Part shown: positions 42,825-51,470 of the stretch, piece after piece
How the letters are laid out: each line of letters starts with the position of its first letter
How positions within the stretch are numbered: the first letter of the stretch is position 1
Source: Thermasporomyces sp036564245
GTDB lineage: Bacteria > Actinomycetota > Actinomycetes > Propionibacteriales > Actinopolymorphaceae
Direction: 5' to 3'
Assembly: GCA_036564245.1 (NCBI GenBank)
Contig: DATCKU010000035.1
Span: forward strand, 1-64,000
Length of the DNA: 64,000 bases
Program-made: the position numbers and the translations under genes
Notes under the pieces: model-generated
The model's input: the letters and a program-made list of their open reading frames with translations, nothing else
Told to the model about the DNA's origin: nothing
Databases searched by the model: none

Positions 42825-43847
42825 CTAACCGGGACGGCCCGCTCCCATGTAGGGCATAGAGTCGATGTCGGCATACACGACACCCGTCTCGGGATTCGCG
42901 GCGTGGATGATCATGCCGTCGCCTGCATAGATCCCGACGTGGTGGATGTCGCTGTAGTAGAAGACCAGGTCACCTGGTTCCAGCTGGGAGCGATCCACCC
43001 TGGGCGTCACGTTGTACTGCTCCCGGGCCGAGTGCGGAAGCGAAACGCCCGCCTCCGCCCACGCCTGCATCGTGAGTCCGGAGCAGTCCCACTCGTCCGG
43101 TCCGTCACCACCGAACACGTACCGCTCGCCCACCTGCGCCTGGGCGTAGCGAACTGCGATGCCGCCTCGACCGCTCGCGGGAGGCAGATCCGGAATCCGT
43201 CCGTCGCTGCGCGACGCCCGGTCTTGGTACGCCTCCCGCGCCTGGAGCTCGGCCAGCTGCTCGGCAGTCAGACGCTCCAGCAGGTCTTGGGCCTTCTCCG
43301 CCTTCGCGTTGGCAATCTTGCGGCGCTTCTCGACCTCGGCCTTCGCCTCGCGATAGCGCTGCAGCTCCGCCTCACGGGCGGCTTTGCGTTCGGCCAGTCG
43401 CTTCTGCTCGGCCTGAAGCTGGCGAAGCCGCTCTCCTTGCTGCCCGGCGAACGCCTCGGCCGTCGTCATCTGCGCGAGGAAGTCTTCCGGATCGTCGGCG
43501 ACGAGCAGCTGCACGGTGGTGTCGATCCCGCCAGCGCGGTACTCAGCCGCCGCGAACTGGCCGATCATGCCACGCAGCGCATCCAGCCGCCTCTGCTGCC
43601 GGGCCACGTCAGCGTTGAGCTTGCGCACCCGACGCTTGATCACTTTCATCTGATCACCGAGCTCGTTGGCCTGCTCGGTGATCTTCTCCGCCTCCTCGTA
43701 CAGCCGGTCGACTCGCTCACGCACCTCTTCGATGCTTGGTGAGGGGTCGGCGTAGCTGGATCCTGGGACAGCGGCCACGATGGCGGCCGTTGCCGTGCCG
43801 ACGACGAACAGTGCCCGTCCTGAGGGACGTTTGCGGCGGTTCGACAC
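42825..43847 (-). CDS. NlpC/P60 peptidoglycan hydrolase (RipA/RpfI-like)
   Basis: A secreted 340-residue D,L-endopeptidase. It has a signal peptide (RALFVVGTATAAIVAAVPGSSYA), a long coiled-coil (about 35-215, rich in Glu/Arg/Ala) and the NlpC/P60 domain. The catalytic triad is Cys255 (DEWDCSGL), His303 (IHHVGIY) and His315 (IIHA). It cuts stem peptides in the cell wall; coiled-coil domains in such enzymes often self-inhibit. Start: GTG at 43847. The transcript begins with a c-di-AMP riboswitch, so expression should fall as c-di-AMP rises. The M. tuberculosis counterpart by position is Rv2190c. Confidence 0.94.
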   Translation of the reverse strand: MSNRRKRPSGRALFVVGTATAAIVAAVPGSSYADPSPSIEEVRERVDRLYEEAEKITEQANELGDQMKVIKRRVRKLNADVARQQRRLDALRGMIGQFAAAEYRAGGIDTTVQLLVADDPEDFLAQMTTAEAFAGQQGERLRQLQAEQKRLAERKAAREAELQRYREAKAEVEKRRKIANAKAEKAQDLLERLTAEQLAELQAREAYQDRASRSDGRIPDLPPASGRGGIAVRYAQAQVGERYVFGGDGPDEWDCSGLTMQAWAEAGVSLPHSAREQYNVTPRVDRSQLEPGDLVFYYSDIHHVGIYAGDGMIIHAANPETGVVYADIDSMPYMGAGRPG

Positions 43848-43869
43848 GAGACGCGATGCCCCTTCCTCT

Positions 43870-44049
43870 ACCTCCGACGACGCCTACCGGGTGAGCTGAC
43901 GGGTTCGGGCCGGAAGCACGCCCTACGGTCCGGCCGGCGACGTGGTGCATCGTCGACCGTTCCGATTCACCCCGGGTCCGGTGTGGTTTCCCGGCTTCCT
44001 GGTGCCGTGGACCGTGCACGAACCACGCCAACCAGGAACTTGGCGGAGC
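43870..44049 (-). promoter_or_regulatory. Cyclic di-AMP riboswitch (ydaO-yuaA type)
   Basis: Leader of the NlpC/P60 gene. Reading the minus strand, the conserved ydaO blocks are in order: CACCAGGAAGCCGGGAAACC (44004-43985), GGGGTGAATC (43973-43964) and AACCCGTCAGCTCACC with GGTAGGCG (43905-43881). An outer stem pairs CTCCG (44048-44044) with CGGAG (43876-43872). The start codon is 23-25 nt further on. Members of this class bind c-di-AMP and switch off wall-hydrolase genes. Confidence 0.88.
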
Positions 44050-44237
44050 ATCTGCGTCAGCCGGGATGTCCAGGCCGAAGCGGACAGATACTCGGGGCGC
44101 GACTTTAGTGATCTGCCCGTGATGTTTCAAATCGCCACGGCGTTTCGGACGTGTCGTCGGGAGAGACTTCTCACCGCGTCCTGCGTATGAAGCGCCACTC
44201 AAGGTGACGGCGCAAGCGTGCCGTTACCGATCCGTTA

Positions 44238-44456
44238 CTACCCGGCACGAGCGACCCGTGGCAGGGGTGTCGATCCGACCCAGGCTCGCTCGATCGCCGG
44301 CGCGATGAGACCAGAATCGGCCAGCAGCCGCAGCGCCTTGCGGTCGGCGTCGTCGAGCTCTAGAGCATCGGATGGTCGGGACGCAAGGATCTCGCGCACC
44401 ACACAGTCGTCGCAGTTGCGCCCCCGGACCTGGCAGCGGTCGCAGTCGATCTTCAT
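44238..44456 (-). CDS. Small CxxC zinc-ribbon-like protein
   Basis: A 72-residue protein with two cysteine pairs at its start: MKIDCDRCQVRGRNCDDCVV, C-x2-C-x6-C-x2-C, which may bind zinc. A helical segment follows (DADRKALRLLADSGLIAPAIERAWVG). Start: ATG at 44456 immediately after AAAGGAGG; an earlier ATG at 44513 is not used. The previous gene (NYN protein) ends about 53 nt upstream on the same strand, so they may be co-transcribed. Conserved in actinobacteria near the NYN and NlpC genes; function unknown. Confidence 0.85.
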   Translation of the reverse strand: MKIDCDRCQVRGRNCDDCVVREILASRPSDALELDDADRKALRLLADSGLIAPAIERAWVGSTPLPRVARAG

Positions 44457-44509
44457 CCAACCTCCTTTGCCTCGTCGCCTGGAGGCTAGATGGCACCACC
44501 GACAATCCG

Positions 44510-45949
44510 TCATCGCGCGAGCACGCGGACGAGCGCCTCGGCCGGGACCGGGCGTCCACCGTGCCGGCGTACGGCATCGGCAATCTCGCGATCGCTCGAC
44601 ACCACGACCACAGGGCGCCCCTCCGGTTCGGCCGCTGCAAGCTGGCGAATCACCTCGTCGGCACTCACGCCTGCCGAGCTGAACCGAACCCGTACGCCGC
44701 GAGGCACCATGAGCTGCGGCGGCGTCTGCAGCATCGCCCCGTCGAACACGCAGGTGATCTCCGCCCCGGTCTGCGCCGCCAGGCCGCCGAGCCCGCTGAC
44801 CAGCCGGTTCCGCTGCATTTCCAGGGGCAGCGCCGGCCAGGCGGTCTTCGTGACGTTGTATCCATCCACGATCAGGTGGACCTGTGGGAGTCCGAGGAGC
44901 GTCTCGAGCGAGACGGCTCCTTCCGGCCCGGCGAGCTGCGGAGGTCCCTCCGCCGGAGGTGATGCCGTGGTGAGCGTGTCGGCCGGGCGCACCTGCACCG
45001 GAGGTAGCCCGAGCTCTCGCCGCAAGCCTCGAGCCGCGTCGAACACCGTGTCGACGAGCAGCCGCAGCCGCGCATCGGCAAGATCACGCTCCCCGCGCCC
45101 GGTTCGGCGTGCCGCGCTGGCCGCCGCCTCGGCCTCAGCCAGGCGGGCTCGAAGCCGACGCAGCTCGGCCTCGCCTCGAGCGATCTCGTCGGCCGCCGCC
45201 TTGCGGGCCTGCTCCGCCCTCTCGGCGTGACGGGCCGCCTCCTGCTGAGCCGACCGCAGCCGATTCCGCGTCGCGTGCAGAGTCCTGCGGAGGTTGGCGT
45301 TCTCCTCCTTCAGCGCCACGATCTCCGCGCGGAGCCGCTCCTTCTCCTGTCGTGCGCTGGACTGCACGGCGGCGAGCTGCTCCCTGAGCCGTCCGGTTAT
45401 TTCGGACTCGCGCTCGAGCGCACGCGCGACGTCGTGGCGTTGCAACTCGGTCACGACCTCGTCGACGATCGCCGTCCATCCGGCGGGTCGCAGCACGTAC
45501 GCAACGGCAGCCACGTCCTGCGGATCGACCGCGGCGGGACGCCTTCCCTCCTGCAGCGCCTCCACCAGCTCGGGCAGGGCCTGACGAACCCGTCCGGCAA
45601 TCCGCTCCCGGAACGCATCGTCGGCATCGACAGCCGCGGCGATCGGAGTGGCCGCGAGACGGACCCTGCGTGCCGGACTGAACCTCAGGAAGGGCCGAAG
45701 CGAGACCGGAACGAGATCACTCGAGAGATCATCGAGCGTGTCGGACGCCAGGCCGACGATCCGCTGCCGGACAGCTTCGGGGAGCGGCCCAGCCGGTGCT
45801 TCGGACTGCTCATCTCCAGACTGCTCGTCGCCGGAGTTCTCCTGGCACGCCTCGCCTGGAGCCTCGGCCGAGTCTGCAGCTGCGTGCTCGTCTTGGGCTG
45901 CGCTCTCGTCCTCGGCCGGCTCCTCGAGCCCGGCTGGTTCGCTGCTCAC
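44510..45949 (-). CDS. NYN-domain (YacP-like) putative RNase with coiled coil
   Basis: A 479-residue protein. Residues 1-50 are acidic low complexity, then a domain of unknown type (PEAVRQRIVGLASDTLDDL), a long charged coiled coil (about 170-290) and the C-terminal NYN/PIN-like nuclease domain. The last has VHLIVDGYNVTKTAWPAL (metal-binding Asp), LVSGLGGLAAQTGAEITCVFDG, AGVSADEVIRQLA and VVVVSSDREIAD, with acids in the expected positions. Relatives such as Bacillus Rae1 (YacP) cleave mRNA on the ribosome. Start: GTG at 45949, no clear Shine-Dalgarno inspected. The small zinc-ribbon-like gene is downstream. Confidence 0.88.
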   Translation of the reverse strand: MSSEPAGLEEPAEDESAAQDEHAAADSAEAPGEACQENSGDEQSGDEQSEAPAGPLPEAVRQRIVGLASDTLDDLSSDLVPVSLRPFLRFSPARRVRLAATPIAAAVDADDAFRERIAGRVRQALPELVEALQEGRRPAAVDPQDVAAVAYVLRPAGWTAIVDEVVTELQRHDVARALERESEITGRLREQLAAVQSSARQEKERLRAEIVALKEENANLRRTLHATRNRLRSAQQEAARHAERAEQARKAAADEIARGEAELRRLRARLAEAEAAASAARRTGRGERDLADARLRLLVDTVFDAARGLRRELGLPPVQVRPADTLTTASPPAEGPPQLAGPEGAVSLETLLGLPQVHLIVDGYNVTKTAWPALPLEMQRNRLVSGLGGLAAQTGAEITCVFDGAMLQTPPQLMVPRGVRVRFSSAGVSADEVIRQLAAAEPEGRPVVVVSSDREIADAVRRHGGRPVPAEALVRVLAR

Positions 45950-46203
45950 GTCTGTGAGCGTAGTTCCACGAGACTGGGCCCTGCTCGGGCCGCTGCTCAG
46001 CTGGCCCGGGCACGACCACGACCTCGATCATGCTCAGGCGGTGTGAGCAACCCCGCTGGGTTCGCCGAGACCCGAGCCTGCGGGGTTCGAGCCCGCAACC
46101 AGCACAGACCGGCAGCGGACCTGACGGGAGAGCGCGAGAAGACACCTCCGACGTAAGACCGCTGCCGACGATCTCCCGTCCCGATGTGGTTGACTTCGGC
46201 TGC

Positions 46204-46965
46204 GTGACGACCAAGAACCGTGCGAGCCTCGCCTACCAAGTTCGCTACGCAGTACGAAATCCGACAAAGGTGCCCGGCTACCTCCGCCGGCTGGCCCGGG
46301 ACGTCGTGCTGCGCCTGCGCAGCCGCGACCATGTGAGCTACTACCGGGCGGTGATGCGCTCCGACACCTCGCGCAGCCCTGAGGCGGCGGTAGGGAGCAA
46401 GACCCACGAGCGCTGGCTCGCCCTCGGTCAGATGCAGTTCGACTACCTGCTCGAGCACGGACTCAAGCCGTCGCACCGCATGCTGGAGATCGGGTGCGGG
46501 AACCTGCGGGCGGGCCGGTTGTTCATCGACTATCTCGACCCCGGCAACTACTACGGCATCGACATCTCACCGGACATCCTGATCGCGGCACAGGACACAC
46601 TCACGACGTACGGCCTGCAGGACAAGCTGCCTCGTCTCACCCCGGTGCGGGACCTGCGCTTTGCGTTCCTTCCGGACGCGTACTTCGACATCGTTCACGC
46701 GCACAGCGTCTTCTCCCACTCACCGCTGCATGTCATCGAGGAGTGCTTCGCGCATGTCGGCCGGGTGCTCGCCCCCGGCGGATTCTTCGACTTCACGTTC
46801 AACCGGACGGAAGGCAAGGAACACCACGTCCTGCACGAGGACTTCTACTACCGCACCGAGACCTTGATCGACCTGGCCGCACGGTACGGCCTTGCCGCAG
46901 AGTTCATGGAGGACTGGGAGAAACGGCCGCACGGCCAATCCAAGATCCGGATCAGGCATGGCTGA
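46204..46965 (+). CDS. Class I SAM-dependent methyltransferase
   Basis: A 253-residue methyltransferase. Motif I is MLEIGCGNLRAGRLF, motif II YYGIDISPDILIAAQD, motif IV FDIVHAHSVFSHSPLHVIEE and motif V GRVLAPGGFFDFTFNRTEG. The N-terminal ~70 residues (LAYQVRYAVRNPTKVPGYLRRLARDVVLRLRS) are basic and helical. The substrate cannot be told. Start: GTG at 46204 gives a family-like length; the frame is open upstream to 46030. It is the only plus-strand gene between two minus-strand genes and does not belong to the mycobacterial block, so it may be an insertion. Confidence 0.82.
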   Translation: MTTKNRASLAYQVRYAVRNPTKVPGYLRRLARDVVLRLRSRDHVSYYRAVMRSDTSRSPEAAVGSKTHERWLALGQMQFDYLLEHGLKPSHRMLEIGCGNLRAGRLFIDYLDPGNYYGIDISPDILIAAQDTLTTYGLQDKLPRLTPVRDLRFAFLPDAYFDIVHAHSVFSHSPLHVIEECFAHVGRVLAPGGFFDFTFNRTEGKEHHVLHEDFYYRTETLIDLAARYGLAAEFMEDWEKRPHGQSKIRIRHG

Positions 46966-47088
46966 GCATCGCGCCCGCGCAGGTCGGTGAGCAGATCGAC
47001 GGTCCACTCTCGAACGGTCGCGCGGAGCGGCACGTCGGGTTGCAGCAACGACGGCGAATGTGCCGGGACGCGCCATCACGGTACGAGG

Positions 47089-48006
47089 TCAGGCGAGCTG
47101 CGCCTCGATGGTGGCGAGCTTGTCGGGATTGACGACGGTACGGAAGGCGACCGCCAGCCCGTCGCGGAGTTCCGGTACCACCACAGCGGTCACTCGTCCG
47201 TTGAGCCACATCACGGCGGCAAGGCAGCCGTTGACCTCCGCAACCGTGCCCTCGACGTACGCCGCCTCCGGTCGGGCGCCAAGGCTGCGCAGGAAGTCGA
47301 GCACGCGATCGCGACCGATCGTCGGCTTGCGCGCCGCTGGCACCTTCCCACCGCCGTCGGACCACGCCTCGACGTCCTCGGCCAGCAAGCGTTCGAGCCG
47401 CGCGACGTCCCCCGTGCCGACCGCGTGAATGAACCCCTCGACGATGCGACGCTGTTTTCCCTCGTCGGCTTCGAACTTCCGGCGCTGGGACTCGACATGC
47501 TGGCGTGCCCGAGCGTGAAGTTGCCGGGAATGCGCCTCCTCGATGTCGAGGATGCGGGCGATGTCCCGGTGGCTGTGACCGAACGCCTCGCGGAGTACGA
47601 ACACGGCACGCTCCGGTGGCGTGAGCCGCTCCAGGAGCACCATGAAGCCGAAAGACACCATTTCTCGTTGCTCGACCGTCTCGAGCGGACCCAGAACGCC
47701 GTTCTCGGTGACGACGGGCTCGGGCAGCCAGGGGCCTACGTAGGTCTCGCGCCGGGCGCGGGCCGCGGTGAGCCGAGTAAGGCAGAGCCTGGTCACGACC
47801 GTCGTGAGCCATGCGACCGGCGTCTCGATCGCCTCGGCGTCGGCCTGGTGCCAGCGCAGGTAGGCGTCCTGCACCACATCCTCGGCTTCGGCGGCCGAGC
47901 CGAGCATCCGGTAGCCGAGATTGAACAGGTGCGGGCGGTGGCGTTCGAAGACCTCGACGTGGCCTTCGGCCGTCTCGCCTGCGTGTCGAGTGTCGCCACC
48001 GTCCAC
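47089..48006 (-). CDS. sigJ: ECF41-family sigma factor (SigJ-like)
   Basis: Extracytoplasmic-function sigma factor of about 305 residues, long because of a fused SnoaL-like C-terminal domain. Regions 2 (LFNLGYRMLGSAAEAEDVVQDAYLRW) and 4 (LTPPERAVFVLREAFGHSHRDIA) are complete. The ECF41 hallmark motifs are all present: WLPEP (93-97), DGGGK (217-221) and NPDKL (293-297). In this family the C-terminal domain controls sigma activity in place of an anti-sigma factor. The usual neighbouring oxidoreductase or carboxymuconolactone-decarboxylase target is absent here. Start: GTG at 48006, 7 nt after TATCAT and without Shine-Dalgarno (leaderless). Confidence 0.9.
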   Translation of the reverse strand: MDGGDTRHAGETAEGHVEVFERHRPHLFNLGYRMLGSAAEAEDVVQDAYLRWHQADAEAIETPVAWLTTVVTRLCLTRLTAARARRETYVGPWLPEPVVTENGVLGPLETVEQREMVSFGFMVLLERLTPPERAVFVLREAFGHSHRDIARILDIEEAHSRQLHARARQHVESQRRKFEADEGKQRRIVEGFIHAVGTGDVARLERLLAEDVEAWSDGGGKVPAARKPTIGRDRVLDFLRSLGARPEAAYVEGTVAEVNGCLAAVMWLNGRVTAVVVPELRDGLAVAFRTVVNPDKLATIEAQLA

Positions 48007-48013
48007 CCGTGCG

Positions 48014-48019
48014 ATGATA
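48014..48019 (-). promoter_or_regulatory. Putative -10 box for leaderless sigJ transcript
   Basis: TATCAT (minus strand) ends 7 nt before GTG 48006 and fits TANNNT closely. No Shine-Dalgarno is seen. Confidence 0.45.
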
Positions 48020-48082
48020 CGCAGACGCAATTCGAGCGCCGCGGTCGGCGCGTCGCTGCCACATCGTGTCGGTGGTCGCTCG

Positions 48083-48088
48083 TAGCGT
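48083..48088 (+). promoter_or_regulatory. Putative -10 box for leaderless DEDDh-GIY-YIG transcript
   Basis: TAGCGT lies 7 nt before ATG 48096. Together with the sigJ box at 48014, it marks the divergent promoter pair. Confidence 0.4.
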
Positions 48089-48095
48089 CTGCGTC

Positions 48096-49898
48096 ATGAC
48101 CAGCGGCACGATGGTCCCGCCCCATCGGGCGGAGGTGACGTCGCTCCCCCCGCGAGGCGTGCAGGCAAGCTTCGACGAGCTGGGTACGCCCCTGCGTGAG
48201 GTCACGTTCTGCGTGGTCGACCTGGAGACGACGGGCGGAGCGCCCGACAGCGCCGCCATCACCGAGATCGGCGCGGTGAAGGTGCGCATGGGCGAGGTGC
48301 TCGGTGAGTTCCAGACGTTGGTCAACCCCGGTGAGTCGATCCCGCCGTTCATCGCCGTGCTCACCGGCATCACCGATGCGATGGTGGCGAGCGCTCCCAC
48401 ACCCGGCGAGGCGGTGGTGTCGTTTCTGGAGTTCGCCCGGGGTTGCGCCCTTGTCGCCCACAATGCGCCGTTCGACATCGGGTTTCTACGCGCGGCCGCG
48501 CTTGCCCACGGATACACCTGGCCGTCCTTCGACGTCATCGACACGGCGCGTCTGGCACGCCGGGTGCTCACGCGTGACGAGGCGCCCAACTGCAGACTCG
48601 AGACCCTGGCTCGCCTCTTCCGTTCCCGGCACACACCCGTGCACCGCGCGCTAGCTGATGCCCGGGCCACCGTCGACGTGATGCATGGCCTTTTCGAACG
48701 TCTGGGGCCGCTCGGCGTGCAGACGCTCGAGGAGCTCTCGACGTTCTCCTCCCTCGTCTCACCTGCCCAGCGACGCAAGCGTCATCTGGCCGACAAGCTT
48801 CCGCACGCTCCAGGGGTCTACCTCTTCCTCGACGACCGCGGTCGCGTGCTCTACGTCGGCAAGTCGCAAGACGTCCGGTCACGGGTGCGCAGCTACTTCA
48901 CCGCGTCGGAGACCCGTTCGCGAATGGGCGAGATGGTGCGTCTGGCCGCGGACGTCCGCGCCATCGAGTGTGCGACGCCGCTCGAGGCCGAGGTGCGAGA
49001 GCTTCGGCTCATCGCTGCGCACAAGCCACGCTACAACCGCCGATCCCGTTTCCCCGAGCGCGCGAGTTGGCTCAAGGTGACCGTCGAGCCCTTCCCCAGA
49101 CTGTCGTTGGTTCGCGACGTGAAGGCCGACTCGGCGACCTACTGCGGCCCGTTCGGCTCCCGCCGGGTCGCGGAGCAGGCGATCGCGGCACTGCACGAGG
49201 CGTTCCCCATCCGGCAATGCACTCAGCGCCTGTCTCGCACACCGCGGGCGGGCTCGTCCTGCATCCTCGCCGAGATGGGTCGCTGCGTCGCCCCCTGCGT
49301 GGGCAAGGTGGACGTCGCGGCGTACGCCGTGCACATCAGCGCAGTCAAGGACGCGATCATGACCGACCCCAGCCCGGTCATCGAGGCTGTCACCCGTCGT
49401 ATCCGAATGCTCACGAAGATGCAGCGCTTCGAGGAGGCGAGTACGCATCGCGACCGGATGGCCGCCTTCCTGCGGGCAGCCGCCCGAACCCAGCGGGTGA
49501 GCGCGTTGGCGCGGTGCCCAGAGCTCGTGGCCGCCAAACGGACCGCCGACGGAGGCTGGGAGGCTCACGTCATACGGTATGGACGGCTGGCGAGTGCGGG
49601 AGTCGTGCCGCCTGGTACGCCTGCCCGAGCCGCGATCGACGTCATCGTGTCCGCAGCCGAGACGGTAGACCCGCCCCCGCCGCCGACCCCGGCCGCGACC
49701 GTCGAGGAAACCGAGCGCATCCTGTCGTGGCTGGAGCAACCAGGCGTCCGCCTCGTCGAGCTCGACGGTGAGTGGAGCTGCCCGATCGACGGTGCCCAAC
49801 GGCACCTGGCATGGTTGGATGCCGCGGGCAACCAGTCCACGCATGCGCCGTCCTACGACCGGCGGCGTCTGCGTACCGAGCATCGACCCGCACGCTGA
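48096..49898 (+). CDS. DEDDh exonuclease fused to a GIY-YIG nuclease (Rv2191-like)
   Basis: A 600-residue fusion. The N-terminal DEDDh exonuclease has FCVVDLETTGG (Asp, Glu), ALVAHNAPFDIGFLRAA (Asp) and HRALADARATVDVM (His, Asp), like the proofreading subunit of DNA polymerase III. A UvrC-type GIY-YIG domain follows: PHAPGVYLFLDDRGRVLYVGKSQDVRSRVRSYF, and later a UvrC-like cysteine-containing stretch (GSSCILAEMGRCVAPCVG). It probably acts in DNA repair; UvrC itself lacks the exonuclease. Start: ATG at 48096, leaderless with TAGCGT upstream. The same fusion is at Rv2191 in M. tuberculosis, before trpD. Confidence 0.9.
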   Translation: MTSGTMVPPHRAEVTSLPPRGVQASFDELGTPLREVTFCVVDLETTGGAPDSAAITEIGAVKVRMGEVLGEFQTLVNPGESIPPFIAVLTGITDAMVASAPTPGEAVVSFLEFARGCALVAHNAPFDIGFLRAAALAHGYTWPSFDVIDTARLARRVLTRDEAPNCRLETLARLFRSRHTPVHRALADARATVDVMHGLFERLGPLGVQTLEELSTFSSLVSPAQRRKRHLADKLPHAPGVYLFLDDRGRVLYVGKSQDVRSRVRSYFTASETRSRMGEMVRLAADVRAIECATPLEAEVRELRLIAAHKPRYNRRSRFPERASWLKVTVEPFPRLSLVRDVKADSATYCGPFGSRRVAEQAIAALHEAFPIRQCTQRLSRTPRAGSSCILAEMGRCVAPCVGKVDVAAYAVHISAVKDAIMTDPSPVIEAVTRRIRMLTKMQRFEEASTHRDRMAAFLRAAARTQRVSALARCPELVAAKRTADGGWEAHVIRYGRLASAGVVPPGTPARAAIDVIVSAAETVDPPPPPTPAATVEETERILSWLEQPGVRLVELDGEWSCPIDGAQRHLAWLDAAGNQSTHAPSYDRRRLRTEHRPAR

Positions 49899-49912
49899 AG
49901 AAGGAGTGCCAC

Positions 49913-50185
49913 GTGATCACCGCGATTGTGTTCGTCAAGGCCGAGGTCGACAGGATTCCCGAGGTGGCGGAGCAGATCGCAGAGCTCGACGGCGTGAGCG
50001 AGGTCTACTCGGTGACGGGAGAGGTCGACCTGATCGCCATGGTGCGGGTCCGCGAGCACGACCAGATCGCCGAAGTCGTCGCAGGTCGGCTCAACAAGGT
50101 GCCTGGAGTGGTGTCGACCGAGACCCACATCGCGTTCCGTGCGTACTCGCGGCACGACCTCGAAGCGACCTTCGGGCTTGACTAG
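49913..50185 (+). CDS. Stand-alone Lrp/AsnC ligand-binding (RAM) domain protein
   Basis: A 90-residue protein that contains only the regulatory half of Lrp/AsnC factors. ITAIVFVKAEVDRIPEVAEQIAELDGV and GEVDLIAMVRV are typical, with VSTETHIAFRAYS at the end. No DNA-binding helix-turn-helix precedes it, so it cannot act alone on DNA. Such stand-alone RAM proteins bind amino acids or partner with full Lrp. Start: GTG at 49913, after AAGGAG. It is convergent with trpD; an effect on tryptophan control is speculative. Confidence 0.9.
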   Translation: MITAIVFVKAEVDRIPEVAEQIAELDGVSEVYSVTGEVDLIAMVRVREHDQIAEVVAGRLNKVPGVVSTETHIAFRAYSRHDLEATFGLD

Positions 50186-50367
50186 CCGCACGCCTCGAGC
50201 GGGCCCTGACCGCCTGGCGGCCGCGGACTGCACTGGGCCAGCGGACCACGACTCATGAGAGGGCTGCAATCCCCCGCCCGGCCAACCAAATCATGGGACT
50301 GGCGCACAGGGACCCACCACGTCGAGTAGGTCGACCCGAGATCCTGACGAGGCACGTCCTGCCGGCA

Positions 50368-51405
50368 TCAGCTGGCGGCCTTGACCCAGCGATCGAGGAT
50401 CGCCGCTGCCTTGCCGGAATCGATCGCATCGGCGGCGCGTGGCATCGTTGCCTGGATCCGCTCCACGAGCGACCCGTCGGACTGCTCCCACACCGCCAGG
50501 GCTGCTGCCGCGTTGAGGAGCACGACATCGCGGACCGGCCCGGGTTCGCCTGCGAGGACCCTGCGACACACGTCAGCGTTGTAGGTGGCGTCCCCACCGC
50601 GGAGATCCTCAGGGGACGCCTTGGGCAGGCCCAGCACGGTCGGGTCCAGCCGGTCCTCCCGCACCTCGCCGTCCTGGACGATCCACACCTGCGTCGTCGT
50701 GGTGGTGGTCAACTCGTCAAGGCCGTCATCGCCGCGGAACACGAAGGCGTCGACGCCCCTCCGGGCGAAAACGCCGGCGACGAGCTCGGCGGCACGGGCG
50801 TCGGCCACGCCCACCGCCTGGGCGCGTGGCCGGGCCGGGTTGCACAGCGGACCGATCACGTTGAACGCCGTGGGGACGCCGAGCTCCCGGCGTGGTTGCG
50901 CAGCGTGCCGGAGTGCCGGGTGGAAGCGCGGCGCGAAGCAGTACGTGATGCCGACCTCCTCGGCGATCTCCGCTACGCGCGCGGGTTCCAGGTCGAGCGG
51001 TATCCCGAGTGCCTCCAGGACGTCGGCCGAGCCACACTTCGACGAGGCACTGCGGTTGCCATGCTTGACGACCCGCGCACCCGCCGCCGCGGCCACGATG
51101 GCAGCCATGGTGGTGATGTTGACCGTGTGGGCTCCGTCACCACCTGTGCCCACGATGTCCAGCGTCCGACCGGGCACCTCGATCGTCGTCGCGTGCTCGT
51201 ACATCGCCTGGACCATGCCGTCGATCTCGGCGACGGTCTCGCCCTTCACCCGAAGCGCGACGACGAAGCCCGCGACCTGCGCCGGGGTGGCTTCACCCGA
51301 GAGGATCTCCCGCATCGCCCAGGCCGTGGCGTCGGGCTCGAGATCCTCTCCGCGCACCAACGTGCGCAGAACGTCCGGCCAGGTACGAGCTGGCTGGTCT
51401 GCCAT
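50368..51405 (-). CDS. trpD: Anthranilate phosphoribosyltransferase
   Basis: A 345-residue enzyme of tryptophan synthesis: anthranilate plus PRPP gives phosphoribosyl-anthranilate. Motifs are LDIVGTGGDGAHTVNITTM (PRPP loop, about 82-100), VVKHGNRSASSKCGSADVLEALG and the later NVIGPLCNPARP. Homologue length is normal. No trpC, trpE or other trp genes are adjacent, and this isolated trpD beside ctaE/qcr is the usual actinobacterial arrangement (Rv2192c in M. tuberculosis). Start: ATG at 51405. Confidence 0.96.
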   Translation of the reverse strand: MADQPARTWPDVLRTLVRGEDLEPDATAWAMREILSGEATPAQVAGFVVALRVKGETVAEIDGMVQAMYEHATTIEVPGRTLDIVGTGGDGAHTVNITTMAAIVAAAAGARVVKHGNRSASSKCGSADVLEALGIPLDLEPARVAEIAEEVGITYCFAPRFHPALRHAAQPRRELGVPTAFNVIGPLCNPARPRAQAVGVADARAAELVAGVFARRGVDAFVFRGDDGLDELTTTTTTQVWIVQDGEVREDRLDPTVLGLPKASPEDLRGGDATYNADVCRRVLAGEPGPVRDVVLLNAAAALAVWEQSDGSLVERIQATMPRAADAIDSGKAAAILDRWVKAAS

Positions 51406-51470
51406 GTCAGCCTCCGTAGAGGGTTCTCACCTCGCCTGTCCCCCAGCCGAGGTCGAAGTGAAGCGACGGC

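Noticed and set aside
46075..46105. tRNA T-arm-like sequence (GGGTTCGAGCCCGC)
   Set aside because: The T-loop spacing is wrong for a 5-bp stem, no acceptor or anticodon stem can be formed with the flanks, and no CCA-type end fits.
46952..48778. 608-codon open frame on the minus strand
   Set aside because: It overlaps sigJ and the nuclease gene in another frame, has low complexity and no family resemblance; a GC-driven shadow.
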